In this document: positions 17,006-26,028 of the stretch, piece after piece
Position numbering within the stretch: the first letter of the stretch is position 1
Layout: every line of letters begins with the position of its first letter
Source: Novosphingobium chloroacetimidivorans
GTDB lineage: Bacteria; Pseudomonadota; Alphaproteobacteria; Sphingomonadales; Sphingomonadaceae
Reading direction: 5' to 3'
Assembly: GCF_014204535.1 (NCBI RefSeq)
Contig: NZ_JACHLR010000010.1
Coordinates: 113,991 to 177,990 of the forward strand
DNA: 64,000 nucleotides
Notes under the pieces: generated by a model
What the model saw: the letters and a program-made list of their open reading frames with translations, nothing else
What the model was told of the DNA's origin: nothing
Databases searched by the model: none
Translations under genes and position numbers: made by a program

Positions 17006-18304
17006 ATGCCGGATTCAACGAAGTCGAAGATGCAGGACCATACCGAAGAGCGGGTAGCGTCCGCGGACAGTGCGGCGCCGCGCCTCGTTCGGAATGAGAA
17101 CGAGCGTGACCACCTCGCAGCCATCGAGGATATCATGCACGGTGCGACAAGGATTTCCTTCGCCGTAGCCTTCCTGAAATCGAAGGGTCTCGGCCGGGTC
17201 ATCGGCACACTCACGGCTCGCCTCGAGAACGCAGCGGACGTCGAGGCGTTCGTTGGAAGCGACTTCTGCCTGACTGAGCCAGGTGCGCTGAAGGACTTAC
17301 TCGATCTTTCGAGGCGATACCCGCAATTGGAGGTGTTCGTCGCCAAGGCCGATGCGCGCTCCACGTTCCATCCAAAGATCTTTCTCGGTGTCGGCGCGAC
17401 GGGCGCACAACTCATGGTGGGATCCGCCAATCTCACTGGCGGAGCCGTAACCCAAAACGAAGAGGTGTCAGTCATCTTGGGGCTGGAGGAAAAGTCTCCG
17501 CTCTTGGCCGAGATGCGGAGCGTGTTCTCCGAATATCGCACGAATCCCAGGTTCGAAGAGCTCGACGAAGTCGTGCTCGAGATCTATCGCGCCCGGTTCA
17601 AGGTGGCGGAGGAAGCGAAACGGCGGCTCGAGACGGAACTTGCCGCAGGCGACGCCTCGGCGTTCGATCTCGACAAGCTGTCATTGTTACACGCCGAATT
17701 CCGCCGCGACAAAGCCGAGATGAAGGCGTTGAGGAAACGCCGCCGCGACAGGAAGCTGGCGATGACGGTGCAGCGTCAGATCGCCGGCATGTCCCGAACC
17801 AAAAGCCTGGCTCGTCGCGATCGCGACGAGTTTGCAAACCTGTTCCGCGACCTCATCACGTCAGGCGACGGGCACCGGCACCTCTGGCATTCCGGCGACA
17901 TCCACCGCCGCGGCCAGGAAGCGATCACCCAACCGCGCGAGACCATCGCCTTGTTCGCGGCGGCCGAGGCAGCCTCTCAGAAACCGCCGGAGGAAGGATA
18001 CGCCGAAATCCGCCGTCTCGGCGGGGAGATCAGCGGCGTGGGCATCAACATGGTGTCGGAAATACTCTGCACCTTCGCGCCGAAGAGATACGCCGTCTAC
18101 AACGGCAACACCGCCGCCGCCCTTCGCGCGCTCGGCGCATCTCCTCCTAAATCGGTCACACTGTTCTCAGCGGAGTCCTACGCCCGCGTGTGCGGTGTCA
18201 TAGAGGCGGTTCGCCGACGCATCGGCGGGGAGGATCTCTCGGATGCCGACGCATTCCTCAACTGGATCTACCAGACGAAGGTGAAACCCGACACCAAGAG
18301 ATAG
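17006..18304 (+). CDS. PLD-family nuclease with C-terminal HhH-like domain
   Basis: The N-terminal half (about residues 30-160) is a single phospholipase-D-type catalytic domain: FHPKIFLGVG with His122 and Lys124, then VGSANLTGGAVTQNEE with Asn142. One HxK motif implies a dimeric active site, as in Nuc and the restriction enzyme BfiI. A charged helical linker follows (AEFRRDKAEMKALRKRRRDRK). The C-terminal region contains ISGVGINMVSEILCTFAPKRYAVYNGNTAAALRALG, which reads like a helix-hairpin-helix DNA-glycosylase-type DNA-binding fold. It is followed after about 180 bp by an EVE/PUA-like gene and a terminator. The pair could be a modification-dependent nuclease. Cleavage substrate and partner are inferred, not shown. 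Confidence 0.75.
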   Translation: MPDSTKSKMQDHTEERVASADSAAPRLVRNENERDHLAAIEDIMHGATRISFAVAFLKSKGLGRVIGTLTARLENAADVEAFVGSDFCLTEPGALKDLLDLSRRYPQLEVFVAKADARSTFHPKIFLGVGATGAQLMVGSANLTGGAVTQNEEVSVILGLEEKSPLLAEMRSVFSEYRTNPRFEELDEVVLEIYRARFKVAEEAKRRLETELAAGDASAFDLDKLSLLHAEFRRDKAEMKALRKRRRDRKLAMTVQRQIAGMSRTKSLARRDRDEFANLFRDLITSGDGHRHLWHSGDIHRRGQEAITQPRETIALFAAAEAASQKPPEEGYAEIRRLGGEISGVGINMVSEILCTFAPKRYAVYNGNTAAALRALGASPPKSVTLFSAESYARVCGVIEAVRRRIGGEDLSDADAFLNWIYQTKVKPDTKR

Positions 18305-18481
18305 CATGCGCGCCGCGCCACCGGGGGGGCCATCTCGATATATCGGCAGCGGCCGATGGCGGGTCACACGCTTCGCCGATGTCGGCGGGACGCCTTGCCC
18401 GACGTGATTGCCCACCTATCTCCTCAGTGCGGCTTCGAGCCGTGTCCGACTTCATAGGCCTTGAGCCAAGGAGCGAAACTA

Positions 18482-18991
18482 GTGAGCATATTCGGTTTTG
18501 GTGCCAGCTACGGCGGCACCGAGGACGTCACGTCCTATTTTCTCAATCTCGGCGTCGCCTGCAGCGGCTGGCAGCCAAGTACCTCCCCGAGCGCTTCCGC
18601 GTCCCCGTATGATGGGGACGCACCCTTCATCGAGGCGACGCTCCGGTCCGTCCAGATCGGCGACATCGCGTTCATCAAGTCGTTCTCGCCGGGAGCCGGC
18701 CTGCGCATCAAGGGCGTCGGCCTCGTCACCGATGCCCGACTTCATGAGATCGACAACGCCGCGGGCTATCCGATCAGCTCGATCTGGCCGGGCCAGACCA
18801 GGCTCGGCACCGGTGTGAAGGTCCGTTGGACCTGGCCAGACGTTCAGGACGGAACGCTGTTCTGGCACCTGCCGCAGCTGAGCGACCGGGGCACCAACAT
18901 GCGAACAGGCACAATCTACGAAGAGCGGGGCCCCGAGGTCGCGTCCGTCGTTCTCGACCTTCTGCTGGATCCTCAGAAGCGCCAACGCTGA
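18482..18991 (+). CDS. EVE/PUA-like small protein, possible modified-base reader
   Basis: This 169-residue protein opens with SIFGFGASYGGTEDVTSYF, an unfamiliar aromatic/Gly-rich segment. A beta-rich core follows, IGDIAFIKSFSPGAGLRIKGVGLVTDARL and GVKVRWTWPD, which looks like the barrel of EVE/PUA/ASCH domains (GD-hydrophobic-strand, then GxGxV). EVE domains read modified bases and are frequent in modification-dependent restriction. The GTG start is chosen because AAGGAG lies eight bases before it; the frame is open seven codons further. It follows the PLD nuclease and precedes a strong terminator. The fold assignment is tentative. Confidence 0.6.
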   Translation: MSIFGFGASYGGTEDVTSYFLNLGVACSGWQPSTSPSASASPYDGDAPFIEATLRSVQIGDIAFIKSFSPGAGLRIKGVGLVTDARLHEIDNAAGYPISSIWPGQTRLGTGVKVRWTWPDVQDGTLFWHLPQLSDRGTNMRTGTIYEERGPEVASVVLDLLLDPQKRQR

Positions 18992-18996
18992 CCTTG

Positions 18997-19040
18997 GCGA
19001 CCGCCAGCGTCCGCACGTCGGACGCGGCGCTGGCGGTCGC
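18997..19040 (+). terminator. strong stem-loop terminator after the PLD/EVE pair
   Basis: A perfect 13-bp stem (GCGACCGCCAGCG with CGCTGGCGGTCGC) encloses a smaller GTCC/GGAC hairpin and is followed by TTAAATA. It closes the 17006-18991 transcript and separates it from the convergent SDR gene. Confidence 0.75.
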
Positions 19041-19097
19041 TTAAATAGGCTCGCTCGGGCCGGGATCTGACCCGGCCCTACGACGAGGATCTGCTTC

Positions 19098-20060
19098 TCA
19101 GATGGTGATGCCGGTCCATTTCTCGGAAAGCGACCACAGCCGCTCGGCCGCTTCATCATCAGCGGCCCAGGGCGCCACACCCTTGCGGCCCACCTCACTT
19201 TCGTTGATGCCGGCGATGTCGCAATCCTCGCAGTAGACGCCGCCTAAACCAGCGAGCGCCGGGTTGGTGGCGCACCACAGACTAGTCGCCGCACCCTGTT
19301 CAACGTTCTTCATACCCGCTTCCGGATCGATCTTCGGCCTGCCTTCGGCATCGAAGGCGTCGAAACCTTCCAGTTCCTCCTCCGAGAGGTGGCGCGCTAG
19401 GTCGGTGATGATCTGTCCCGGATGAAGAGAGAAGGCCCGCACGCCGTGCCCCGCCCCGCGACGGTCGAGGCCGCGCGCGAATAGCGCGTTGGCGGTCTTC
19501 GACTGCCCATAAGCCTGCCACTTGTCGTATTCGCGATCCCGGAAGTCGATGTCCTCGAAGTGCACCGGAGAGATCTGATGCCCGCGGGACGACACGGCCA
19601 CGACGCGCGCGCCCTCCGCGCGCAGGGCCGGCCACAAGGCGCAGACCAGGCGATAGTGGCCGAGATGGTTGGTCGCGAACTGCCCCTCGTGACCGTCGGC
19701 ATCCCGGAACAGCGAAGTGGCCATGACGCCCGCGCTGTTGATCAGGATCGGAAGCGGACGCCCGCTGTCAAGGAACCGCCGTGCGAAGTCGGCCACCGAG
19801 CGCGAGTCGGTGAGATCCATCGCGGCGAGCTCGACGCCGGAGCGGCCATCGATGGCAGTCGCGGCCTTGTCCATGTCACGCGCCGGCACGACGACGGCAG
19901 CACCGGCATCCGCCAGCGCGAACGCCGTGACAAGGCCGATGCCGGAATATCCGCCCGTGACGATGGCGGTAGTGCCGGTGAGATCGATGCCCTTCATGAC
20001 ATCGGCTGCGGTCGAAGCGGGCCCGAAGCCCGAGCGGATTGGAGTCTGAGGAGTTGTCAT
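19098..20060 (-). CDS. short-chain dehydrogenase/reductase
   Basis: This 320-residue classical SDR has the dinucleotide-binding TGGYSGIG, the NSAGVM strand motif and the catalytic YGQSK (the Tyr and Lys of YxxxK), with a Ser in VVAVSSRGH. The C-terminal extension (EDCDIAGINESEVGRKGVAPWAADDEAAERLWSLSE) is the type seen in WW-oxidoreductase/retinol-dehydrogenase-like SDRs. GGAGAA precedes the ATG at 20060. It is divergent from an AraC-type regulator whose coding start is only about 60 bp away, so that regulator probably controls it. The substrate is unknown, likely an alcohol, aldehyde or ketone. Confidence 0.88.
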   Translation of the reverse strand: MTTPQTPIRSGFGPASTAADVMKGIDLTGTTAIVTGGYSGIGLVTAFALADAGAAVVVPARDMDKAATAIDGRSGVELAAMDLTDSRSVADFARRFLDSGRPLPILINSAGVMATSLFRDADGHEGQFATNHLGHYRLVCALWPALRAEGARVVAVSSRGHQISPVHFEDIDFRDREYDKWQAYGQSKTANALFARGLDRRGAGHGVRAFSLHPGQIITDLARHLSEEELEGFDAFDAEGRPKIDPEAGMKNVEQGAATSLWCATNPALAGLGGVYCEDCDIAGINESEVGRKGVAPWAADDEAAERLWSLSEKWTGITI

Positions 20061-20119
20061 GCCGCTATTCTCCGCCATACCGTTCGGACGGAACATCATC
20101 CATAGTCGGAAATTCTGTC

Positions 20120-21091
20120 GTGATAATCCAGAATGCACCTGTCGATCCGCTTTCGGACCTCCTTGCCATGGTGCACGCGAAGCCGGCCTGCTCCGTCAGG
20201 CTCGAGGCCGGCGGCGCGTGGTCGCTGCGGTTCAGGCCGCAGAGCTGTAAGTTCAACGTGGTACGCAAGGGCGAGTGCTGGCTTGTGGTCGGCGACGACC
20301 GGCGGAGTCTACGTGCCGGTGACTGCGTCGTTATCAAGGACTGTGCGGAGTTCGTCCTGACCAGCGATCCCACGCTCAAGCCGGTCGACGCGGCGCTGGC
20401 GTTCGGCGACGACGCGCTGGCCGGAAGGTATGGCGTGGGGCGCGACGTCGAGCTGCTGGGCGGAAGCGTGACCTTCGGTCCGGAAGGTGCAACGCAGGTC
20501 CTCGACCTTCTGCCGTCGACCCTGGTAATAGAAGGCGCAGCGACGGCGGCGGCACCCCTGGGCTGGCTGCTCGGGCAGCTCGACAGCGAATGGAAGGGCG
20601 GCAAGGCCGGATCCCGCGCAGCCTGCGATGACATCCTCCGCCTGATGTTTGTCCATGCGCTTCGCGCCCACTTAGAGACTTTAGGTGAGAACGCCCCCGG
20701 CTGGATCGGCGGCCTCTCCGATCCGCCACTCGCTGCAGCGATCCGGGCGATCCACGCCGACCCCGTCCGCATTTGGCGGCTCAAAGATCTGGCCGACATC
20801 GCTGGGCAGTCGCGCTCGACCTTCGCAGCCCGGTTCCGCGAACGGGTAGCCGCGACGCCGATCGAATACGCCACGGGCTGGCGGCTCACCATTGCCGCCT
20901 CGCGGCTCAGGGCGGGGCGCGAGTCCGCCTCATCGATCGCAGGCTCGCTCGGCTTTTTGTCGGACAGCGCATTCGGAGCGGCGTTCAAACGAAAGTTCGG
21001 CCTCTCCCCGGGACAATACAGGGCCGCGGCCGGGCCCCGCGCGACGTCGGAAGCCGTTTCGCCCGCAGCCCCCGAGATGGTTCCGGCCTGA
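20120..21091 (+). CDS. AraC-family regulator with cupin sensor domain
   Basis: The N-terminal cupin_6-type domain (PLSDLLAMVHAKPACSVRLEAGGAWSLRF, KGECWLVVGDDRRSLRAGDCVVI) should bind a small effector. The C-terminal AraC HTH pair is clear: IHADPVRIWRLKDLADIAGQSRSTFAARFRE, then SIAGSLGFLSDSAFGAAFKRKFGLSPGQYR. The GTG at 20120 with GGAAA eight bases upstream is the likeliest start, giving 323 residues; the frame is open a further 27 codons, into the divergent SDR. Such cupin-AraC genes usually activate the divergent SDR. Confidence 0.87.
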   Translation: MIIQNAPVDPLSDLLAMVHAKPACSVRLEAGGAWSLRFRPQSCKFNVVRKGECWLVVGDDRRSLRAGDCVVIKDCAEFVLTSDPTLKPVDAALAFGDDALAGRYGVGRDVELLGGSVTFGPEGATQVLDLLPSTLVIEGAATAAAPLGWLLGQLDSEWKGGKAGSRAACDDILRLMFVHALRAHLETLGENAPGWIGGLSDPPLAAAIRAIHADPVRIWRLKDLADIAGQSRSTFAARFRERVAATPIEYATGWRLTIAASRLRAGRESASSIAGSLGFLSDSAFGAAFKRKFGLSPGQYRAAAGPRATSEAVSPAAPEMVPA

Positions 21092-21097
21092 TGCATC

Positions 21098-22145
21098 TCA
21101 GGCTCCTGAAGCGACCGACCGGATAGCCTCGGCGAACTCCCTCGGCGCCTCCTGCGGGAGATTGTGCCCGATCCCCCCCGCGGATCAGCCGATGCTCGTA
21201 TCGCGAGGTGAACCTGGCGCGATATGATGCTGGCTCCGGATGCGGCGCGCCGTTAGCATCCCCTTCCATCGTGATGGTCGGCACGGCTATTGGCGGCGAC
21301 GCGGCAAGTCGATCCTCGATCGCCTGCAGCTTCGGCTCGCCGTCCACGATTCCGAGCCGCCAACGGTAGTTGTGGATCACGATGGCGGTGTGATCCGGGT
21401 TGTCGAACGAGGTCGCCGACCGCGCGAAGGTGTTCTCGTCGAACGACCAGCGCGGCGACGCCAAGCGCCAAATTTGCTTGTTGAACGCTCTGCAGTTTGC
21501 GGCGTAGCCGGCACGACCGCGCTCAGTCGCAAAGTAGAATTGATACCACCATGCCAGTTCCGCCTTTGGCGGTAGTGGCGCCTGCCCCGCCTGCTGGCTG
21601 CCGATCAGATAGCCGCTCACGGATACGAGGCCCACACATCGCTCAGGCCAAAGCGCCGCGACTATGCAAGCCGAACGAGCACCCCAGTCGAACCCACTGA
21701 TCGTGGCCCGCTCGATCTTGAGGACGTCCATCAGAGCGATGACGTCCGTCGCGAGTATCGCCTGCTGGGCGTTGCGAGCGGTCTCTGCGGATAAGAAGCG
21801 GGTCGTGCCGAAGCCGCGGACGTGAGGGACGATGACCCTCAACCCTTGGGCGGCCAGTATCGGCGCAACCTCCGCGAAGCTGTGGATGTCGTATGGCCAG
21901 CCATGGATCAGAAGCACCGGTCTCCCGTTCGCCGGCCCGTATTCGACATAGCCGATCGAAAGCGTCCCTGCGTGGACCTGCCTGACGGGCGGGAGCGGCG
22001 TGTGAGACGCCGCCACGGTGGCGGCGCGAGCGGCAACCGGCAGCGATGCCAGAGTGATCCCCGCTCCTATGATCACATCGCGACGCACCAATTCACGAGT
22101 GTTGGCGCCTTTGCCGTTTGAAACATCTTCAACGGTCCGCGACAT
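21098..22145 (-). pseudogene. Tat-exported alpha/beta hydrolase with C-terminal frameshift
   Basis: This epoxide-hydrolase/haloalkane-dehalogenase-like alpha/beta hydrolase has HGWPYDIHSF (oxyanion loop) and the nucleophile elbow SGFDWGARSA with Asp. A twin-arginine leader precedes it (VRRDVIIGAGITLASLPVAARAA). Near the end, RLIRGG runs into a run of seven G on the coding strand (21173-21179). With six G the frame continues GHNLPQEAPREFAEAIRSV to a TGA at 21098, a normal family end containing the catalytic His. As written, the frame instead runs out to 20985, inside the AraC gene, and loses the His. The cause is a real indel, slippage or a sequence error. The ATG start overlaps the stop of the upstream SDR (TGATG). 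Confidence 0.8.
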
Positions 22146-23005
22146 CAAACCAGATCCGGCAACTTGGAGAGCGCGTCGAACTCGGCTCGCATGAATATCT
22201 CGTACCTCTCGTCGTCGAACGTATGCCGAGCCGAGACCATGTGGGCCACGCCTGGCCCTGCGAAGTAACGGAGGCGAGACGTCCCGTCGGTGGCCGCGTC
22301 GAAGACGATGTCGGCTATCTCGATCGGGGTCGAGCGCGGCCAGGCGAGTTGCGACATGACGTGGTCGTTGTGCGCGACGAAGGCGGCATAGTCATCGTGC
22401 GCCGGGTTCGCCCGTCGCGTATCCATGATCTTGCCGAGGAAGGGCGTCTCCACGCCCCCCGGTTCAACCAGCTTCACCGCCACTCCCTGGGAGGCGAGCT
22501 CGAACCAGACAGATTCGCTGAAACCCTCCAGCGCGAACTTGGTCGTGAGATAGACGGACATGGCCGGCATACCGACGATACCACCCGCCGAACTGATGTT
22601 CACGAACACGCCCGACTGCCGCTCGCGGAAGTGGGGGAGCATTGCGCGCATCACGTTCATCACGCCTAAGACGTTGACCTCGAAGCTGGCGCGGATCTTC
22701 TCGGTCGATACTGCCTCGAAGACGCCAAACTCGCCGAAGCCGGCATTGTTGACGACGACGTCGATGCCACCGAACTCTTCGATCGCCGCCTCGATCGCGC
22801 TCGCGATCTGGTCTGGCTGGGTGACGTCCATCGCGACGCCCTGCACCCCCGGCATCAGATCCTCTGGCGGAATGGAATCCGGCCTGCGCGTCGTCGCGAC
22901 CACGTTCCAGCCCGCGCCGGCGAACCGAAGCACGGTCTCCCGGCCAATGCCGGTCGCAGCTCCGGTGATCAGGACCGTCCGGGACAATGTCTTCTCCGAT
23001 GGCAT
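22145..23005 (-). CDS. short-chain dehydrogenase/reductase
   Basis: This 286-residue SDR has TGAATGIG at the N-terminus, NNAGFGEFG, ISSAGG and the catalytic YLTTK in a Y-x3-K arrangement, followed by VEPGGVETPF. It sits in an operon on the minus strand: ohr, this SDR, then the hydrolase, whose ATG overlaps this stop codon (TGATG), indicating translational coupling. The gap to ohr is only 4 bp. The operon promoter is probably the recurrent element at 23508-23525. The likely role is reduction of carbonyl products formed during peroxide stress; the substrate is not known. Confidence 0.9.
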   Translation of the reverse strand: MPSEKTLSRTVLITGAATGIGRETVLRFAGAGWNVVATTRRPDSIPPEDLMPGVQGVAMDVTQPDQIASAIEAAIEEFGGIDVVVNNAGFGEFGVFEAVSTEKIRASFEVNVLGVMNVMRAMLPHFRERQSGVFVNISSAGGIVGMPAMSVYLTTKFALEGFSESVWFELASQGVAVKLVEPGGVETPFLGKIMDTRRANPAHDDYAAFVAHNDHVMSQLAWPRSTPIEIADIVFDAATDGTSRLRYFAGPGVAHMVSARHTFDDERYEIFMRAEFDALSKLPDLV

Positions 23006-23009
23006 GCGT

Positions 23010-23432
23010 TCAGGCGACCTCGATCGCCACTTCGATGTTCCCGCGCGTCGCGTGCGAGTAGGGACAGACCTTGTCTGCAGCCGCCACCAGAGCCTCGGCG
23101 GCATCCTTTCCGATGCCGGGCAATGAGATGGCCAGCTTGACGCGAAGTCCGAAGCCCTCGTGTTCGCGTGGACCTATCCCGACCGTAGCGGTCACGGATG
23201 CGTCCGCCGGAACCTTCGACAGACCATCGCGCGTCGAGACCAAGCGCATTGCGCCGAGGAAGCAGGCCGAATAGCCGGAGGCGAAGAGCTGCTCCGGGTT
23301 GTTCCCGTCACCATTCCCGCCGAGTTCCCTGGGCGTCGCGAGCTTCACCTCGAAGCTACCATCGGAAGTCCGCGCGCGCCCATCCCGCCCTCCGGTGGCA
23401 GTCGCGGTCGCTTCGTAGAGGATCTTGGTCAT
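23010..23432 (-). CDS. ohr: organic hydroperoxide resistance protein (Ohr/OsmC)
   Basis: This 140-residue Ohr-type thiol peroxidase has both redox cysteines, ASGYSACFLGAM (peroxidatic) and DKVCPYSHATRGN (resolving), with the N-terminal Arg-containing ATGGRDGRARTSDG. It reduces organic hydroperoxides using dihydrolipoamide-type thiols in the cytoplasm. The ATG at 23432 begins MTKILYEATATATGG, the normal family start; the open frame upstream is not part of the family. It is first in the ohr-SDR-hydrolase operon. No ohrR gene is beside it, so control is more likely through the recurrent upstream element. Confidence 0.93.
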   Translation of the reverse strand: MTKILYEATATATGGRDGRARTSDGSFEVKLATPRELGGNGDGNNPEQLFASGYSACFLGAMRLVSTRDGLSKVPADASVTATVGIGPREHEGFGLRVKLAISLPGIGKDAAEALVAAADKVCPYSHATRGNIEVAIEVA

Positions 23433-23507
23433 GGGGCGCTCCGGCGATGTGACATCGGATGGATACCCGAAGCGACATCGCCGGCTCACCACGCATATGG
23501 CGCGGTG

Positions 23508-23525
23508 CGATCATCCGTAGGTCTA
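23508..23525 (-). promoter_or_regulatory. recurrent element, copy 3 (minus strand)
   Basis: On the minus strand the sequence is TAGACCTACGGATGATCG, matching the copy at 58260. It lies 76 bp before the ohr start and points into the ohr-SDR-hydrolase operon. Confidence 0.5.
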
Positions 23526-23580
23526 GGTCGCCTAGCGGAATTCGGGTCGGAAGGAGCCAAGCGCCCTTCGAGCCTGAACG

Positions 23581-25794
23581 TTACAGATCGATGGATGCCG
23601 AGAGCTTGTAGGTGCGCGGAGCGCCCTGCAGGAGGTCCGGACGAGAGCTGTCGAACGCCGTCGCCCAATAGCGCTTGTTGGCGACGTTATCGACGCTGAA
23701 GCGAAGCGTCAGCGGGTTGTCGCCGATCAGCGCGACATAGCGCGCACCAAGGTCTAACCGGGTCCAGCTCGGCAAATGGAGGGTATTCGCATTGTTCGCC
23801 TGCTGCTCACCGGTATGAACGACACGTCCGGTCAGCGTCAGCGCGGGGATGAAGGGCAGATCCCATTCGACGTTGCCGTTCACCAGATAGTCGGGAACGC
23901 CGGCGACCTTGTTGCCCTCGTTCAAGCCATTCGTCTGGCGGCGCAGCTCGGAGTCGATGACGGAGCCGCCGGTGATGATGCGGAGACCTTCGATCGGCTC
24001 AGCCTGGATGCTCAGCTCGATGCCACGATTGCGCTGCAGGCCGGACGCCACGAAGCGCGCGGAGTTGGCCGGCGGTGCCGGCACCAGCTCCAGGATCTGA
24101 GTTGCGCGGTCGGTCGTGAAGAACGAAAGACTCGCCGTCACCTTGCTGAGCGTCAGCTTTCCACCAACTTCATACTGGGTCGACTTGTAGGGCGGCAGGA
24201 CCTCGCCGACGTTGATGATGTTGAAGCCGCCGCTCACGGCAGGTGCCTGCGCGCCCTGCACCAGCGCCTCGATGCGGTTTGCGTAGAGCGACACGCCGTC
24301 AACGGGCTTCACGACGAGACCGACCACCGGCGTGATCGCATCCTTGCGATACTCCGCCGAGAGCCCGCCCGCAGGAATGTTGCGAGCGGGGATGGCGGAG
24401 GCGGCGTATGTCTTGACATGGATCTGCTGGAGCCTGAGACCGGCAGTCAGCAGGATGCGATCGTCCAGGATGCCAATGGTGTCGGACGCGAACGTGCTCA
24501 GCAACCGGGTGCGGGAGATCGGAAACGGATCGGCCATATTGCCGCCCCGCGAGGTAATTGTGCTGGGCCGGGGCACGACGACGGGATTGTAGATTTTGTT
24601 GGTGCCCGACGAGATCGCGTAGAACTCGAAGGCGTTGCGGTTCACGAGCCAGTTCATGGACCCGCCGAAGTTGAATTCGTGGGTGATCCCGCCCGACGCC
24701 AGCTTCACGCGGATGCCGGCCTGCGCGGCCTCGTTGTTGTCGGTCCGTGGGATGCGCGATCCGGAGACCGACGCCGCACCGGTGGTCGCGTTGAGAAGCG
24801 AGAGGGTGCTGTAAAACCCATCCTCCGAGCCGTCGCGCGCACCCAAGGCCGCATAGACCATCGCATTGTCGGACAGGTCGTGTTCGGCGCGGAACTGGCC
24901 GTAGATGTCGCGCAGGTTGGTGAAGTAGTAGGGCTGGCCGTAGTTGGTCTTCGCGTCGGGCACGCGCGGGATGACGGTGATCGCCGCCGGCAGGGTCAGC
25001 TTCGGGCGGAGCTGGTTCACCCGGACCTTCTGATAGGCGAGATCGAGCGACAGGCGCAGCGGGCCACTATCATAGTCGATCGCCCCGCCCAGCAGATAGG
25101 CGCTTCGGAACTCGTCATCGATGCCGACGTCACCGCGACGGGCCGCGCCGTTGATCCGCACGCCCCACTCCCCACCGGAGCCGAAGCGCCGGGCGAAGTC
25201 GAAGCTGCCTCCGAAATGTTCGCTCGAGGTGTAGTTCGCAGTGAGGCGGGTCAGGGGCTTGGCGCCCGCGCGCTTCGGAATGAGATTGACGCTGCCGCCT
25301 ATGCCCGTGCCGCCCGGTGCGGCGCCGTTGAGGAACGCGCTCGAGCCGTTGAGCACCTGGACGCTCTCATAGAGCTCCGGCGCGATCAGTTGACGCGGCG
25401 TGATGCCATAGAGCCCGTCGAAGCCGATGTCGTCGCCGGCGAGCGCGAAGCCGCGGATCACGAACTGCTCGGCGGCGTTGCCGAAGCCATAGCTGGTGCG
25501 GACCGAGGGGTCATTCTCCAACACCTGCCCCAGCGTCTGCGGCTGCTGGTTGAGGATGAGCGCGGAGTTGTAGCTCTTCACGGCAAAGGGCACGTCCTCG
25601 GCGGGCTTATCGCCGAGGACGCCGATCCGGCCCTCGTGCGAGACGCCCGTCTGGTTCGCTTTCTGCGCGGTCACGATGATGTCTTCGCCGCTCTCCTTGG
25701 CGGCTGTCTCCTGAGCATGCGCCGGAGATACCGCAACAAGCGCAAGGGCGCTGATCGCCAGACATGAGGCCACACTCGATCGAAGGTTGGTCAC
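23581..25794 (-). CDS. TonB-dependent siderophore receptor
   Basis: This 737-residue outer-membrane receptor has a signal peptide (LAISALALVAVSPAHAQ), a TonB-box-like stretch (EDIIVTAQKAN), plug domain (LGQVLENDPSVRTSYGFGNAAEQFVIRGF, LNGSSAFLNGAAPGGTGIGGSVNLIPKRA) and a 22-strand-type barrel ending in LRFSVDNVANKRYWA and a terminal aromatic-less KLSASIDL. The siderophore class (FhuA/FecA/FoxA-like) fits the neighbouring PepSY protein. The GTG start follows AGGGAT. It is third in an operon after the PepSY reductase and a 63-residue membrane protein. Confidence 0.92.
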   Translation of the reverse strand: MTNLRSSVASCLAISALALVAVSPAHAQETAAKESGEDIIVTAQKANQTGVSHEGRIGVLGDKPAEDVPFAVKSYNSALILNQQPQTLGQVLENDPSVRTSYGFGNAAEQFVIRGFALAGDDIGFDGLYGITPRQLIAPELYESVQVLNGSSAFLNGAAPGGTGIGGSVNLIPKRAGAKPLTRLTANYTSSEHFGGSFDFARRFGSGGEWGVRINGAARRGDVGIDDEFRSAYLLGGAIDYDSGPLRLSLDLAYQKVRVNQLRPKLTLPAAITVIPRVPDAKTNYGQPYYFTNLRDIYGQFRAEHDLSDNAMVYAALGARDGSEDGFYSTLSLLNATTGAASVSGSRIPRTDNNEAAQAGIRVKLASGGITHEFNFGGSMNWLVNRNAFEFYAISSGTNKIYNPVVVPRPSTITSRGGNMADPFPISRTRLLSTFASDTIGILDDRILLTAGLRLQQIHVKTYAASAIPARNIPAGGLSAEYRKDAITPVVGLVVKPVDGVSLYANRIEALVQGAQAPAVSGGFNIINVGEVLPPYKSTQYEVGGKLTLSKVTASLSFFTTDRATQILELVPAPPANSARFVASGLQRNRGIELSIQAEPIEGLRIITGGSVIDSELRRQTNGLNEGNKVAGVPDYLVNGNVEWDLPFIPALTLTGRVVHTGEQQANNANTLHLPSWTRLDLGARYVALIGDNPLTLRFSVDNVANKRYWATAFDSSRPDLLQGAPRTYKLSASIDL

Positions 25795-25836
25795 GGCTAT
25801 CCCTATTCAATTCGCGGTCTTCCCGCGCAGGTTCGG

Positions 25837-26028
25837 TCAGGAGCGGCGGGCTCTCATGGCCCAGGCCACGGTCGAGACCGGCACCGCCAGTCCGACCCAC
25901 GAGAGTGCGTCTCGCCAGCCATCGCCGGCGAGGGCGACTACCAGTGCGACAGAGCTCAGCACCCCGATGAAAAGCGGCACCATGAAGATCGCCGTCACGC
26001 TCTGGCTTGTAGCTTTCCGGCGCTTCAT
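25837..26028 (-). CDS. small two-helix membrane protein of the siderophore operon
   Basis: This 63-residue protein has two hydrophobic helices (VTAIFMVPLFIGVLSSVALVVALAG and ALSWVGLAVPVSTVAWAM) flanked by basic ends. It overlaps the PepSY gene by 4 bp (ATGA-type) and precedes the TonB receptor by about 40 bp, so it is co-transcribed and probably co-translated with PepSY. Small membrane proteins often accompany PepSY ferrisiderophore reductases. Its function is unknown. Confidence 0.7.
   Translation of the reverse strand: MKRRKATSQSVTAIFMVPLFIGVLSSVALVVALAGDGWRDALSWVGLAVPVSTVAWAMRARRS

Noticed and set aside
20065..21096. 343-codon open frame antisense to the AraC regulator
   Set aside because: Low-complexity Ser/Arg/Ala composition and exact overlap with a well supported gene.
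23776..25767. 663-codon open frame on the plus strand
   Set aside because: It is antisense to the TonB receptor, has no family motifs and a His/Arg/Gly-rich composition typical of shadow frames in GC-rich DNA.
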